NCBI GenBank assembly: GCA_001917585.1
Contig: MNEG01000019.1
Location: 1 to 53,844 of the forward strand
Source of the DNA: Candidatus Rokubacteria bacterium 13_1_40CM_68_15
GTDB lineage: Bacteria > Methylomirabilota > Methylomirabilia > Rokubacteriales > CSP1-6
Direction of reading: 5' to 3'
DNA: 53,844 nucleotides
The notes under the pieces were generated by a model. The model searched no databases. It was not told where the DNA came from and saw nothing but the letters and a program-made list of their open reading frames with translations. A program made the position numbers and the translations under genes. Each line of letters begins with the position of its first letter. Within the stretch, counting starts at the first letter, position 1. Positions 15,860 to 24,626 of the stretch are shown here, in pieces.

Positions 15860-18800
15860 GTGGACAGCTCCCGCCGCGACTTCCTCCGCGCTGCCGTCGG
15901 CGTGACCTCGGGAACCGCCCTGGGTGGCCTGGCCGGGCTCGGCGCGAGCCTCGCGCCGACTCTCGCCCGCGCTCAGGAGCTTCGGATCAAGGACGCCAAG
16001 ACGACCCCGAGCATCTGCCCATACTGCTCGGTCGGCTGCGCCACGCTCGTGCACACGGTGGACGGCAAGATCGTCAACATCGAGGGCGACCTGCGGAGCC
16101 CCCACAACGAAGGCACCCTGTGCCCCAAGGGCGCCGCGACCTACCAACTCCACATCAACCCGAACCGCCCCACGAAGGTGCTGCACCGTGCGCCCGGCGC
16201 GACGGACTGGGAGGAGTGGGATCTCGAGCGCGCGATGGACCGCGTGGCGGAACTGGTCAAGAAGACGCGCGACGAGACGTTCATCGAGCGCGCGACCAGC
16301 GGCAAGCTCGTCAACATGACGCCCGCCATCTTCTCGCTGGGCGGCGCCACTCTCGACATCGAGTGGAATCACATCCAGCAAAAGCTCATGCGCGGGCTCG
16401 GCATCGTCGCGATCGAGAACCAGGCCAGGATCTGACACAGCTCCAGCGTCCCCGGTTTGGGGACACGGCTCGGACGGGGCGCCGCCACCATGTACCCACG
16501 CAGCATGGCCGACTCCGACTGCGTGATGGTGATGGGCTCAAACATGGCCGAGTGCCACCCGGTCGCCTTTCGCTGGCCGATGGAAGCGAAGACCAAGAAC
16601 GGCGCCAAGCTGATCCATGTCGATCCTCGCTTCACGCGGACGAGCGCGATGGCCGACATCTACGCGCCCATCCGGGCCGGCAGCGACATCGCGTTCCTGG
16701 GCGGGATCATCAACTACGTGATCGACGACCAGCGGTGGAGCACGGACCCGTTCTTCAAGACGTGGCTGGTTCATTACAGCAACGCCGCCACGATCATCAG
16801 CGGCGAGTACAAGGACACGGAGGATAACGACGGCGTCTTCTCGGGCCTCATGGAGTACAAAGGTGGCGTCGAGGACTGGCCCTACAACGGCTTCGTGGGC
16901 GAGTACGACAGCCGGAGCTGGCAGTACGCGCGCACGCGGATGGGAGACCAGGGCCGGGTCGCCGCGACGGCTCAATCCGGCGAGGTGACGACGACGCGGT
17001 CGGGCACGCAAGCCGACACCGCCAAGGCCCCGGACGGCCCGCCCTACGATGCGCTCGTGAAGTCACTGCTGAAGCCGCCGCCGGAGCGCGACGAGAGCTT
17101 GCAAAACCCGCGCTGTGTCTTCCAGATCGTCAAGCGCCACTTCGCGCGCTACACGCCGGAGATGGTCGAGCGCGTCACGGGCTGCCCGAAGGACACCATG
17201 CTCAAGGTGGCCCGGACGCTGCTCGAGAACTCCGGCCCGGAGCGCACCTGCTCGTTCGCCTACGCGGTGGCCTGGACCCAGCACACCAACGGACCGCAGA
17301 TCATCGGCTGCGCCGCGCTGCTGCAGATCCTGCTGGGGAATTTCGGACGGCCCGGCGCCGGCATCATGGCCTTGCGTGGCCACGCGTCGATCCAGGGCTC
17401 GACGGACGTCCCGACGCTCTACCACTCGATCCACGGCTACATGCCGGCGCCGAGCGGGCTCAAGAAGCACGACACGCTCCGCGAATACCTGGCGATCGAG
17501 ACGCTGCCGACCGGCTACTGGGCCAACACGCCGAAGTTCGTGATCTCGTACCTGAAGTCGATGTACGGCCCGGCGGCCACGAAGGACAACCAGTTCGGCT
17601 GGGACTGGCACCCCAAGATCCTCGGCGACCACTCGCACCTGCCGATGTTCGTCGCGATGGCCGACGGCAAGGTGAAGGGCATGCTCCTCGTCGGTCAGAA
17701 CCCGGCCACTTCGCTCAACGCCAAGCTGGAGCGGGCCGGCATGCGAAAGCTCGAATGGCTCGTGGTCAAGGACAACTGGCTCCACGAGAGCGCGACCTTC
17801 TGGAAGAACGCCCCCGAGGTCAAGCACGGCGACATCAAGGTCCAGGACATCAAGACCGAGATTTTCTTCTTCCCGTCGTCGCAGGTGGCGGAAACGGAGG
17901 GCACGTTCACCAACACTCAGCGCATGCTCCAGACTCACTTCAAGGCGGCCGAGGCGCCCGGGGATTGCCGTACCGACGTCTGGTTCACCTACCAGCTCGG
18001 CCGGCGGCTCAAGAAGCTCTACGCCGAGAGCCAGGAGCCGCGCGACGAGGGCTTCAAGAACCTCGTCTTCGACTACGAGCACGACGACGCGAGGGAACGC
18101 GAGCGCGGCGAGCCGGACGCCATGAAGCTCCTCAAGGAGATCAACGGCTACTACAGCGACGACCCCGGCCGGCACGTGGCGACCTTCGGCGATCTCAAGG
18201 ATGACGGCTCGACGACATGCGCCTCCTGGATCTACTGCGGCGTCTTTCCGGCGCCCGGCCAGAATCGGGCGGCGAGCCGGCAGCCCGATCCGCCGGACCA
18301 ACGCGGCGCCCAGCTCAACTGGGGCTACGCGTGGCCAGGAAACCGCCGAATCATCTACAACCGCGCCTCGGCGGATCTGCAGGGCCGGCCGTGGAGCGAG
18401 CGCAAGAAGTGGGTGTGGTGGGACGAGGCCCAGCAGAAGTGGGTCGGCTACGACGTGCCCGACTTCACGCCGACCAAGCCACCCTCCGCGAAGCCGAAGC
18501 CCGGCGCGACCGGCATGGATGCGCTCGGCGGAGGCCAGCCCTTCATCCTGAAGCCGGACGGCGTGGCGTGGCTGTTCGTGCCCACTGGCCTCGTGGACGG
18601 GCCGCTCCCCGCGCACTACGAGCCGGCCGAGTCGCCCATTCAGAACCCGTTCTACAAGCAGCAGGCGAGCCCCGTGCTCAAGTACTGGAAGCGCGATGAC
18701 AACGCGCTGGCCGCGATCGGCGACACGCGCTTCCCCTACGTCATCACCACCTACCGGCTCACCGAGCACTACCTGGCGGGCGCCATGAGCCGGTGGAACC

Positions 18801-19144
18801 CGTGGCTCACCGAGCTGCAGCCCGAGCTCTTCATCGAGCTGTCGCCCGAGCTCGCGGAGGAAAAGGGCATTCGCAACCTGGACTGGGTGAGGATCAGCAC
18901 GCCACGCTCTCAGATCCGGGCGAAAGCACTGGTCACGCGTCGGCTCCGTCCGTTCACCATCGACGGTAAGACCATCCACCACGTGGGCATGCCATGGCAC
19001 TGGGGCTGGGAAGGTGTGGTCACCGGCGACGTCGTGAACGAGCTGACGTCACTGGTCGGCGACCCCAACGTCACCATCCACGAAGGCAAGGCCTTCGTGT
19101 GCAACGTGGAGAAGGTAGCCGGCGCCAGGAACGGAGTGGTGTGA
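15860..19144 (+). CDS. fdnG: Selenocysteine formate dehydrogenase catalytic subunit (UGA at 16433-16435 read as Sec)
   Basis: Oxidises formate to CO2 in the periplasm with a molybdopterin cofactor. One continuous frame of 1094 residues if the TGA at 16433-16435 is decoded; it falls at residue 192 in the context ENQARI-U-HSSSVPGLGTRLGRGA, aligned with the Sec site of E. coli FdnG (NQARV-U-HGPTV). A SECIS-like hairpin follows at the exact spacing of fdhF. Residues 1-38 are a twin-arginine signal (SSRRDFLRAA), and cysteines 53, 56, 60 and 88 bind a 4Fe4S cluster. GTG start at 15860 with AAGGAGG upstream; earlier in-frame starts lack the Tat logic. Automatic callers would split this into two genes. 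Confidence 0.93.
16433..16478 (+). promoter_or_regulatory. Bacterial SECIS element for selenocysteine insertion
   Basis: Starts with the UGA. Eighteen bases after it comes GGTTT, capped on a perfect six-pair stem GTCCCC-GGTTT-GGGGAC (16452-16468). E. coli fdhF has GGUCU at the same 18-base distance. The loop GG and the spacing are the features SelB recognises. Confidence 0.88.
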
Positions 19145-19163
19145 TGGCCGAGCCGCTGGGGTT
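19128..19163 (+). repeat. Left copy of a 36 bp direct duplication at the fdnG/fdnH junction
   Basis: Matches 19271-19306 with one mismatch. It spans the fdnG stop (TGA 19142-19144) and an overlapping ATG (19144), that is, the original fdnG-fdnH junction. Confidence 0.95.
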
Positions 19164-19287
19164 GAGCTCGGAGGGGGGCTGCGCCCCCCTTCCGACGTTC
19201 GTCGCGCGCTCGCCGCGCGCTCCTCGCTGCCTCCCCCCAGAACAGGCTTGCGCGGGCGAAGCCCGCGCTCGGAACGGAGCGGTGTGA
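19144..19287 (+). other. 47-residue vestigial reading frame from a duplicated fdnH start
   Basis: The left duplicate of the fdnH start (MAEPLG) opens a frame that passes through the inserted hairpin element and stops at TGA 19285-19287, overlapping the real fdnH ATG by one base. It probably acts, if at all, as a coupling leader that carries ribosomes across the insert. The peptide itself (SSEGGCAPLPTF...) looks meaningless. Confidence 0.6.
19164..19270 (-). mobile_element. Two-hairpin repeat element, copy 2 (reverse orientation)
   Basis: 107 bp between the 36 bp duplications. Hairpins AGGGGGGC-TGC-GCCCCCCT (19172-19190) and GCGCGGGC-GAA-GCCCGCGC (19250-19268). Its reverse complement aligns with copy 1 at 6017-6127; the GC hairpin differs by a compensated base pair, so the structure, not only the sequence, is preserved. 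Confidence 0.75.
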
Positions 19288-19306
19288 TGGCCGAGCCGCT
19301 GGGGTT
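19271..19306 (+). repeat. Right copy of the 36 bp direct duplication
   Basis: One mismatch to 19128-19163 (C for T). It supplies the working fdnH start at 19287 and preserves the TGATG coupling signal. Confidence 0.95.
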
Positions 19307-20108
19307 CTTTACGGACACGACGGTCTGCATCGGCTGCAAGGCGTGCGAGGTGGCGTGCAAGGAGTGGAACCAGCTTCCGTCCTCGCACGGCGGCGCCCCC
19401 ACGCTCTCGGGCGACAGTTACGACAACACCCGCCAGCTCGACGGCCTGCACTGGCGCCACGTGAAGTTCGTCGAGCAGTTCAGTCCCGATCGCGCCGACG
19501 GCCGCTGGCTCCTCATGAGCGACGTCTGCAAGCACTGCGTGCGGGCCGGCTGCATGGAGGTCTGCCCGACCGGCGCGATCATGCGCACCGAGTTCGACAC
19601 GGTGGTGATCCAGTCCGACGTCTGTAACGGCTGCCGTGACTGCATCGCGGCCTGCCCGTTCGGCGTGATCGGGATCAACCCCGTGTCGAACACGGCCCAG
19701 AAGTGCACGCTCTGCTACGACCGGCTGCGGGCCGGGATGGAGCCGGCGTGCTCGAAGGCGTGTCCGACGGATTCCATCAACTTCGGAACGATCGCCGATC
19801 TCAAGAAGATGGCGGCCGCTCGCGTCGGCCAGCTCCACGAGCGCGGTGAGCAGCGCGCGTATCTCTACGGGGCCGACGAGAAGATGCTCGGGGGCCTCAA
19901 CTCCTTCTTCCTCCTGGTGGACAAGCCAGAGGTCTACGGCTTGCCGCCCGATCCGAAGATGCCCTCACGCAACCTCACCCCGAGCTCGCTGTGGTCCACG
20001 CTCGGCGCGGTCGTCATCGGGCTGATGGGGATCTTCAGCTTCCGCAACCGCGGCGCCACCGCCCGCCGCCTGGAGGAGGACGACGTTGAACGCCGTCGGA
20101 CTGCCTAG
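19287..20108 (+). CDS. fdnH: Formate dehydrogenase iron-sulfur subunit
   Basis: 273 residues. Four 4Fe4S motifs: CIGCKACEVACK, CKHCVRAGCMEVCP, CNGCRDCIAACP, and CTLC...CSKACP. It passes electrons from FdnG to the membrane subunit. A membrane anchor near the C-terminus (TLGAVVIGLMGIFSF) places it on the periplasmic face. The start at 19287 is set by homology (MAEPLGFFTDTTVCIGC) and by the duplicated junction. It overlaps the next gene by 23 bases. Confidence 0.93.
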   Translation: MAEPLGFFTDTTVCIGCKACEVACKEWNQLPSSHGGAPTLSGDSYDNTRQLDGLHWRHVKFVEQFSPDRADGRWLLMSDVCKHCVRAGCMEVCPTGAIMRTEFDTVVIQSDVCNGCRDCIAACPFGVIGINPVSNTAQKCTLCYDRLRAGMEPACSKACPTDSINFGTIADLKKMAAARVGQLHERGEQRAYLYGADEKMLGGLNSFFLLVDKPEVYGLPPDPKMPSRNLTPSSLWSTLGAVVIGLMGIFSFRNRGATARRLEEDDVERRRTA

Positions 20109-21009
20109 CACGTTCTTCACCGATCCTCCGGAGTGGCGGTGGCTCATCATCGGTTACTTCTTCATCGGCGGCCTGGCCGGCGGCTGCTATTTCCTGGCCG
20201 TCCTCATCGACTTCTTCGGCGGCGCCGTCGATCGCCCGCTGGCCAGGCTCGGTTACTTCGTCGCCTTCCCGGCCGTCGTGGTGAGCGGTCTGCTCTTGAT
20301 CGTCGACCTTCGCCGACCCGACCGCTTCTGGCACATGCTGATCCAGTCGGACACCGGCCATCCGATGCTCAAGCCCTACTCCCCGATGTCACTCGGCTCG
20401 TGGGCGCTTCTCCTGTTCGGGGGCTTCGCGTTCCTTTCGTTCCTTGCCGCGCTCGAAGACGCCGGGGTGCTGCGCTGGCCACGGCTTGCGATGTTCCGGC
20501 CGCCGCACATCGTGGGACGGGTGATCGGCATCCTCGGCGGCATCCTGGCCTTCTTCGTCGCCGGTTACACGGGTGTGCTGCTCGCCGTGACCAACCGCCC
20601 CATCTGGAGCGACACCACGCTGCTCGGCCTGAACTTCCTCATCTCTGCGGCATCGACGTCGGCGGCGCTGCTCATCCTGCTCGGCCACCGGCGCTGGTAC
20701 TGGCGCTCGAGCGTCGCCGCCCTGGAGCGCTTCGACGCCATGGTGCTGGTCCTCGAGCTCATCGCGCTCGTCGCGCTGATCGCCTCGCTCGGATCGATGG
20801 CGCGCGTATGGCTCAACGCGTGGGGCGCCCTGCTCGTCGTCGGCGTCTTCCTGCTGGGCATCGTGATCCCTCTGGTCCTCCAGTGGCGGCCCAACCTGCT
20901 CGGCGAGCGCTGGAGCGCGCCGGCGGCGGCGGTGCTCGTCCTCGTCGGCGGCTTCCTCCTGCGTGTCGTCGTCGTCCTCTCGTCGGAGAGCCTGGGGGTG
21001 CTCGGATGA
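20086..21009 (+). CDS. nrfD: NrfD/PsrC-type membrane quinone subunit of formate dehydrogenase
   Basis: 307 residues, eight to nine membrane helices. GYFFIGGLAGGCYFLAV, DLRRPDRFWHML and FFVAGYTGVLLAVTNRPIW match NrfD/PsrC proteins, which pass electrons to or from quinone without haem. It takes the place of the cytochrome b FdnI of enteric enzymes. TTG start at 20086 follows GGAGGA at good distance and overlaps fdnH. The stop overlaps the lipoprotein gene. Confidence 0.88.
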   Translation: MNAVGLPSTFFTDPPEWRWLIIGYFFIGGLAGGCYFLAVLIDFFGGAVDRPLARLGYFVAFPAVVVSGLLLIVDLRRPDRFWHMLIQSDTGHPMLKPYSPMSLGSWALLLFGGFAFLSFLAALEDAGVLRWPRLAMFRPPHIVGRVIGILGGILAFFVAGYTGVLLAVTNRPIWSDTTLLGLNFLISAASTSAALLILLGHRRWYWRSSVAALERFDAMVLVLELIALVALIASLGSMARVWLNAWGALLVVGVFLLGIVIPLVLQWRPNLLGERWSAPAAAVLVLVGGFLLRVVVVLSSESLGVLG

Positions 21010-21239
21010 GACGCACGCTCGGCATCGTCGTGATGCTCGGCATCGGCTTCACGGCCTGCACCAGCCCGGAGGCCACGCGCGTGCGAGCCGGCGGTCCCGG
21101 CGCCGACGTGGGCAACCACAAGGCGGTCGTGTCGATGCACGAGGGCTCCGACCCATTCTGGAAGACGCCCCGCGTCGCCGGCATCAAGGGGCCGGCGCTC
21201 GATCCGGCGCGACAGGCAGATCAGCTGAGCCGCCGATGA
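21006..21239 (+). CDS. Small lipoprotein of the formate dehydrogenase operon
   Basis: 77 residues, ATGA overlap with the gene before and after. N-terminal hydrophobic segment ending GIGFTAC is a lipobox, so the mature protein (about 60 residues) would be lipid-anchored from the cysteine. The rest (GNHKAVVSMHEGSDPFWKTPR) is not known to me. Its position inside a coupled fdh operon suggests a role in that enzyme's assembly or electron transfer; that is inference only. Confidence 0.65.
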   Translation: MRRTLGIVVMLGIGFTACTSPEATRVRAGGPGADVGNHKAVVSMHEGSDPFWKTPRVAGIKGPALDPARQADQLSRR

Positions 21240-22120
21240 CGGCGGCTGCGCCGTCGTTCGACACGCTGGCCGCGTCGCGGCCCGAGTGGCGCCCGTGGCT
21301 TCGCGTCTTCGCCGAAGCGCGGCGTGCCTGTGCCGACGAGCGGTGGCGTGACTTCGTCCCCGACGTCGCGGACACCCAGCCAGCCGACGCGCCCCGCCTC
21401 GCCGGTGCCGCGATCACGCTCGACGCTCACGTGGCCGGTGATCTCTTACGGGCAATGGCGCTCGCGGCCGCCGAAGCGGGTGGCCCGGCGGCAACGCTCG
21501 GGACCGCGAGGATCACGAAGGACGTCGCCCTCAGCTTGCTCGATGCGTCGATCAACGAGGACACCGCGCGTGTCGTCGAGCTGGCGCAAAGCCTCGGCGC
21601 CGACCCCGGCGCACTCGGCGCGGTCAGCGCCCTGGCGGCGATGCCTCTCCTGCACGCGTGTCGGGAGGCCTGGCGCGCCGAGCTCTTCGAGCACTGGGAG
21701 GCCGGCTACTGTCCGGTGTGCGGGGCATGGCCGACACTGGCCGAGGCCTGCGGCCTCGAGCGCGCTCGGCTGCTGCGCTGCGGACGATGCGGCAGCAGCT
21801 GGACCACCGAGTGGCTACGCTGCCCCTACTGCGGGCTGCGCGATCACGAGCGCCTCGGCGCGCTCGTTCCCGACGGCGGCGAGAGCCGCAAGGTCGAGAC
21901 GTGCTCGGGGTGCCGTGGCTACGTGAAAACGCTCGCCGTGCTGAAGGCCTGTGCGCCCATCGACGTGAGATTGCGCGACCTCGAGACGCTCGAACTCGAC
22001 GTCGCCGCCCTCGAGCGAGGCTTCATGCGGACGGCCTCGCCCGGTTATCAGCTCGGCGTCAGCGTCTCGCCTCTTCCGCGCGGTGGCCTGATCGCCGCGC
22101 TGTTCGGGCGCCGAGCGTGA
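21236..22120 (+). CDS. fdhE: Formate dehydrogenase accessory protein FdhE
   Basis: 294 residues. Four CxxC pairs in the C-terminal half (CPVCG, CGRCG, CPYCG, CSGCR) are the FdhE rubredoxin-like iron sites. FdhE is required for active respiratory formate dehydrogenases, so it supports the operon's function. Coupled by ATGA to the lipoprotein and by GTGA to the next gene. Confidence 0.9.
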   Translation: MTAAAPSFDTLAASRPEWRPWLRVFAEARRACADERWRDFVPDVADTQPADAPRLAGAAITLDAHVAGDLLRAMALAAAEAGGPAATLGTARITKDVALSLLDASINEDTARVVELAQSLGADPGALGAVSALAAMPLLHACREAWRAELFEHWEAGYCPVCGAWPTLAEACGLERARLLRCGRCGSSWTTEWLRCPYCGLRDHERLGALVPDGGESRKVETCSGCRGYVKTLAVLKACAPIDVRLRDLETLELDVAALERGFMRTASPGYQLGVSVSPLPRGGLIAALFGRRA

Positions 22121-22449
22121 CGGCTCTGCGGCCGGCCGAGATTTGCCGCGAGCTGCTCGGCGCACTGGAGGTGTCGGAAGGTCGGCGAAAGCGCCGCCAG
22201 CGCGACACCACGCCGGACGCCATCGGGCTTGGGATCAAACGGCACCTGCTGGAGCGCGCGGTCCAGGACGACCCTGGTCCCGACGATTTCGAGGGCTGGC
22301 TGCTCGAGCGCTGCGGGGAAGCAGAGTCGGAGGGTGGCGTGCGGGCCATGGCCCTTCAGATCTTCGACGAATGGCGGATGGCCAGCGCCGTGGCGACGTT
22401 CAGCGACTGGCTGACCCACGGCGCACCGTCCGACGATCGCCAATCCTGA
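22117..22449 (+). CDS. Conserved-looking protein of unknown function in the fdh operon
   Basis: 110 residues from a GTG start overlapping the fdhE stop. Mostly charged helices (ICRELLGALEVSEGRRKRRQRDTTPD; LLERCGEAESEGGVRAMALQIFDEWR). No cysteine cluster, membrane segment or motif that I recognise. Tight coupling to fdhE suggests an assembly or maturation helper. Confidence 0.7.
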   Translation: MTALRPAEICRELLGALEVSEGRRKRRQRDTTPDAIGLGIKRHLLERAVQDDPGPDDFEGWLLERCGEAESEGGVRAMALQIFDEWRMASAVATFSDWLTHGAPSDDRQS

Positions 22450-22451
22450 CC

Positions 22452-22859
22452 ATGCGCCTTGCCGCCGCGCTGCTGATGGCCGCGATCGTCGCCGGGGGTT
22501 CACTGCCGAGGGCTGGCGCTCAGGACGGTGTGGCCGCCGGTGATGGACTCGTCGGTACCTGGAGTGGCAGCTGGACAGCGGAGGACGGGCAGCGCCATGG
22601 TAATTTGGACGTCTTCATCACCGGCTACCCGACGCCGCCGAACCTGCTCGGCGACTTCGGCTTCGCGCTCGGCTCCGAATCCCATACCCAGCGGGGCTAC
22701 GGCCTGCTCGTGCGCGAGAGCGCCCGATTTGCCCTGCCCGACGGCGGCGAGATCATGCTCGAGCTGGCGGGTCGAAACCGTCTGGTCGGGAGCTTCGTGG
22801 ACAACGGCGCGATGCTGCCGGCGGCACGCGGACACATGGAGCTGATCCGGGCTCGCTGA
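22452..22859 (+). CDS. Secreted protein of unknown function
   Basis: 135 residues with a signal peptide (RLAAALLMAAIVAGGSLPRAGAQ, cleavage after AQ). The mature part is likely beta-rich (GTWSGSWTAEDGQRHGNLDVFITG). Last gene of the fdh operon, two bases after the previous stop. No family recognised. Confidence 0.65.
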   Translation: MRLAAALLMAAIVAGGSLPRAGAQDGVAAGDGLVGTWSGSWTAEDGQRHGNLDVFITGYPTPPNLLGDFGFALGSESHTQRGYGLLVRESARFALPDGGEIMLELAGRNRLVGSFVDNGAMLPAARGHMELIRAR

Positions 22860-22908
22860 CGCAAAGCCCCAACAGGCCCGCAGATTCCACGCAGCGTGAT
22901 ACCTTAAG

Positions 22909-23376
22909 ATGATGCTTCGTGGCCTGCTTGGCGTCGCCGTCATCCTCCTGCTCGCGGCCCCACCCGCCCTTGCTCAGCACCCGGCGACCCACGTCGGCGA
23001 ACAGGCCGTGCACGACATCGCCGCCCAGCTCCGCTGCGTCGTCTGCCAGAACCTCTCGGTCGCCGATTCGCCCTCGGAGATGGCCTCCCAGATGCGCTCC
23101 GTGATCCGGGAGCGCCTCGCCACCGGCGAGCGTCCGGACCAGGTGGTCCAGTACTTCGTCGACAAGTACGGCGAATGGATCCTGCTCGCGCCTCGCCGCC
23201 AGGGCTTCAACCTGCTCGTCTGGGCCATGCCCGGGATCGCTCTGGCGGTGGGGTTGGCGGTCGTCGGAATCCTGGTCACGCGCTGGACGCGACGGCGGCC
23301 CTCGGCGGCGGCCGCGCCGCCACCGACCGCAGCGATGCGGGAGCGGATCCGTCGCGAGATGGAGCGCGAGACATGA
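22909..23376 (+). CDS. ccmH: Cytochrome c maturation protein CcmH (CcmL-type)
   Basis: 155 residues: signal peptide, LRCVVCQN redox motif (C43, C46), and a C-terminal membrane helix. CcmH holds the apocytochrome for haem attachment by CcmF. Two ATGs at 22909 and 22912 are possible; TACCTT sits just before them without a clear ribosome binding site, suggesting a leaderless transcript. It overlaps ccmI by ATGA. The distance from ccmABCDEFG (10.7 kb) means the system is split into two loci. Confidence 0.93.
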   Translation: MMLRGLLGVAVILLLAAPPALAQHPATHVGEQAVHDIAAQLRCVVCQNLSVADSPSEMASQMRSVIRERLATGERPDQVVQYFVDKYGEWILLAPRRQGFNLLVWAMPGIALAVGLAVVGILVTRWTRRRPSAAAAPPPTAAMRERIRREMERET

Positions 23377-24296
23377 CCGTGGTCGGCGTCGCGCTCGCCA
23401 TCGGCCTCCCGGCCCTGCTGTTCGCGGTGTGGCCGCTGATTCGACGCGGCGGCGCCCGGACATTCCTTGCCGTCCCCGCTGACCCGCGCGAGCAGCTGGC
23501 CGAACGCAAGCATCAGATTCTGACCGCGCTCCGGGAGCTCGAGTTCGAGCACGACTCCGGCCACGTCGGTCACGACGACTACGCCGAGCTCCAGGCCCGC
23601 TATGAGGCAGAGGCCGCCGATATCCTCACCGCGCTCGACCGCCTTGGCGTGCGGCCGCAACGGGAGGTTCGATCCGCGCCGGCGGCCGCACCATCGCGGG
23701 CTCGCGGCTGGCGTCATCCCGCCGCGCTCAGCGCGGCGGCCATCGCTCTCCTCGCTTTCGGCATCGCGATCGGCTCCGGCCTGGCACGAAACACGACGCC
23801 CGAACCGAGCATGCCGATGCCGGCCCCAGGCTCGCGGCCGCTGGCCAGCGTGGATGCCCCGCCGCCGGCCGGCCTCGCTGCCGCTCCGGGCGCCAGCGCG
23901 CCCCGCGCCATCACGCCCGAGATGCTGCAAGGCATGCTGCAGGCCGCGCGGGCCAGCCTCAACGAAGGACGCTACAACGAGGCGATCGCCGCCTACCAGG
24001 CCATCCTCAAGCGCCAGCCGAAGAACGTCGATGCCATCACCCACCTGGGCGTGATCGTCGCCATCGGTGGCCATCCCGACAGCGCGCTCCAGGCCTTCGA
24101 CCGCGCCCTCGGGATCGATCCGAACTACGGGCCCGCGCTGATGTACCGCGGCCAGGTGCTGTACGCCAAGGAGGACCTCGACGGCGCGATCAAGGCCTGG
24201 GAGAAGTTCCTGACGCTCTCACCCTCCGCCGAGGACCGCGCGAAGGTCGAGAAGGTGCTGGCGCAGGCGAAAACCGAGGCGAAAGCGAAGAAGTAG
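23373..24296 (+). CDS. ccmI: CcmI-like TPR protein
   Basis: 307 residues. Residues 1-25 and about 118-138 are membrane helices; between them is a helical domain (LAERKHQILTALRELEFEHD) found in CcmI/CycH proteins. A proline-rich linker leads to a TPR region (residues 190-300, RYNEAIAAYQAILKRQPKN, PDSALQAFDRALGIDPNY). CcmI chaperones apocytochrome c. Coupled to ccmH. Confidence 0.85.
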   Translation: MTVVGVALAIGLPALLFAVWPLIRRGGARTFLAVPADPREQLAERKHQILTALRELEFEHDSGHVGHDDYAELQARYEAEAADILTALDRLGVRPQREVRSAPAAAPSRARGWRHPAALSAAAIALLAFGIAIGSGLARNTTPEPSMPMPAPGSRPLASVDAPPPAGLAAAPGASAPRAITPEMLQGMLQAARASLNEGRYNEAIAAYQAILKRQPKNVDAITHLGVIVAIGGHPDSALQAFDRALGIDPNYGPALMYRGQVLYAKEDLDGAIKAWEKFLTLSPSAEDRAKVEKVLAQAKTEAKAKK

Positions 24297-24299
24297 CGG

Positions 24300-24626
24300 T
24301 CAGCGGCCGAACGCCCGCTCCAGCGAGAGCGGGATTTCGACGATGTCCTCGCCCTTGTAGGTCACCACCGGAAACGTCCACCGCAAATTGATGTTGAGCT
24401 GGCGCTCATCGGTCGTCACCACGACATTGCGGTCGGGGATGCGCACGCCCGAGTCGGCCGCGTTCTTGATGATGTAGTCGCGGACGGGCGCCGCCACCTT
24501 CCCTCGCTCGGTCACCGCCTGATCGACGATGCTCGCCATCGCGAAGTACGACCAGATCGACATCACACCGCAGTAGAACGCGTAGAAGAACGCGATGGCG
24601 AGGAGGGCGAGGGCGATCGCCTTCAC
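24300..24626 (-). CDS. Unknown protein with one membrane helix
   Basis: 108 residues from a GTG that overlaps the stop of the MntR-like gene (GTGA). One N-terminal helix (AIALALLAIAFFYAFYCGVMSIWSYF) and a soluble domain with IIKNAADSGVRIPDRNVVV and a beta-rich end. It resembles DUF4845-type small membrane proteins in layout. Convergent with ccmI, three bases apart. Confidence 0.7.
   Translation of the reverse strand: MKAIALALLAIAFFYAFYCGVMSIWSYFAMASIVDQAVTERGKVAAPVRDYIIKNAADSGVRIPDRNVVVTTDERQLNINLRWTFPVVTYKGEDIVEIPLSLERAFGR

Noticed and set aside
16433-16435. TGA as a nonsense mutation splitting fdnG into a pseudogene
   Set aside because: Context aligns to the Sec site of FdnG and a SECIS hairpin follows at canonical spacing.
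17063-19000. 645-residue minus-strand open frame opposite fdnG
   Set aside because: Same cause; the plus-strand frame has full formate dehydrogenase homology.
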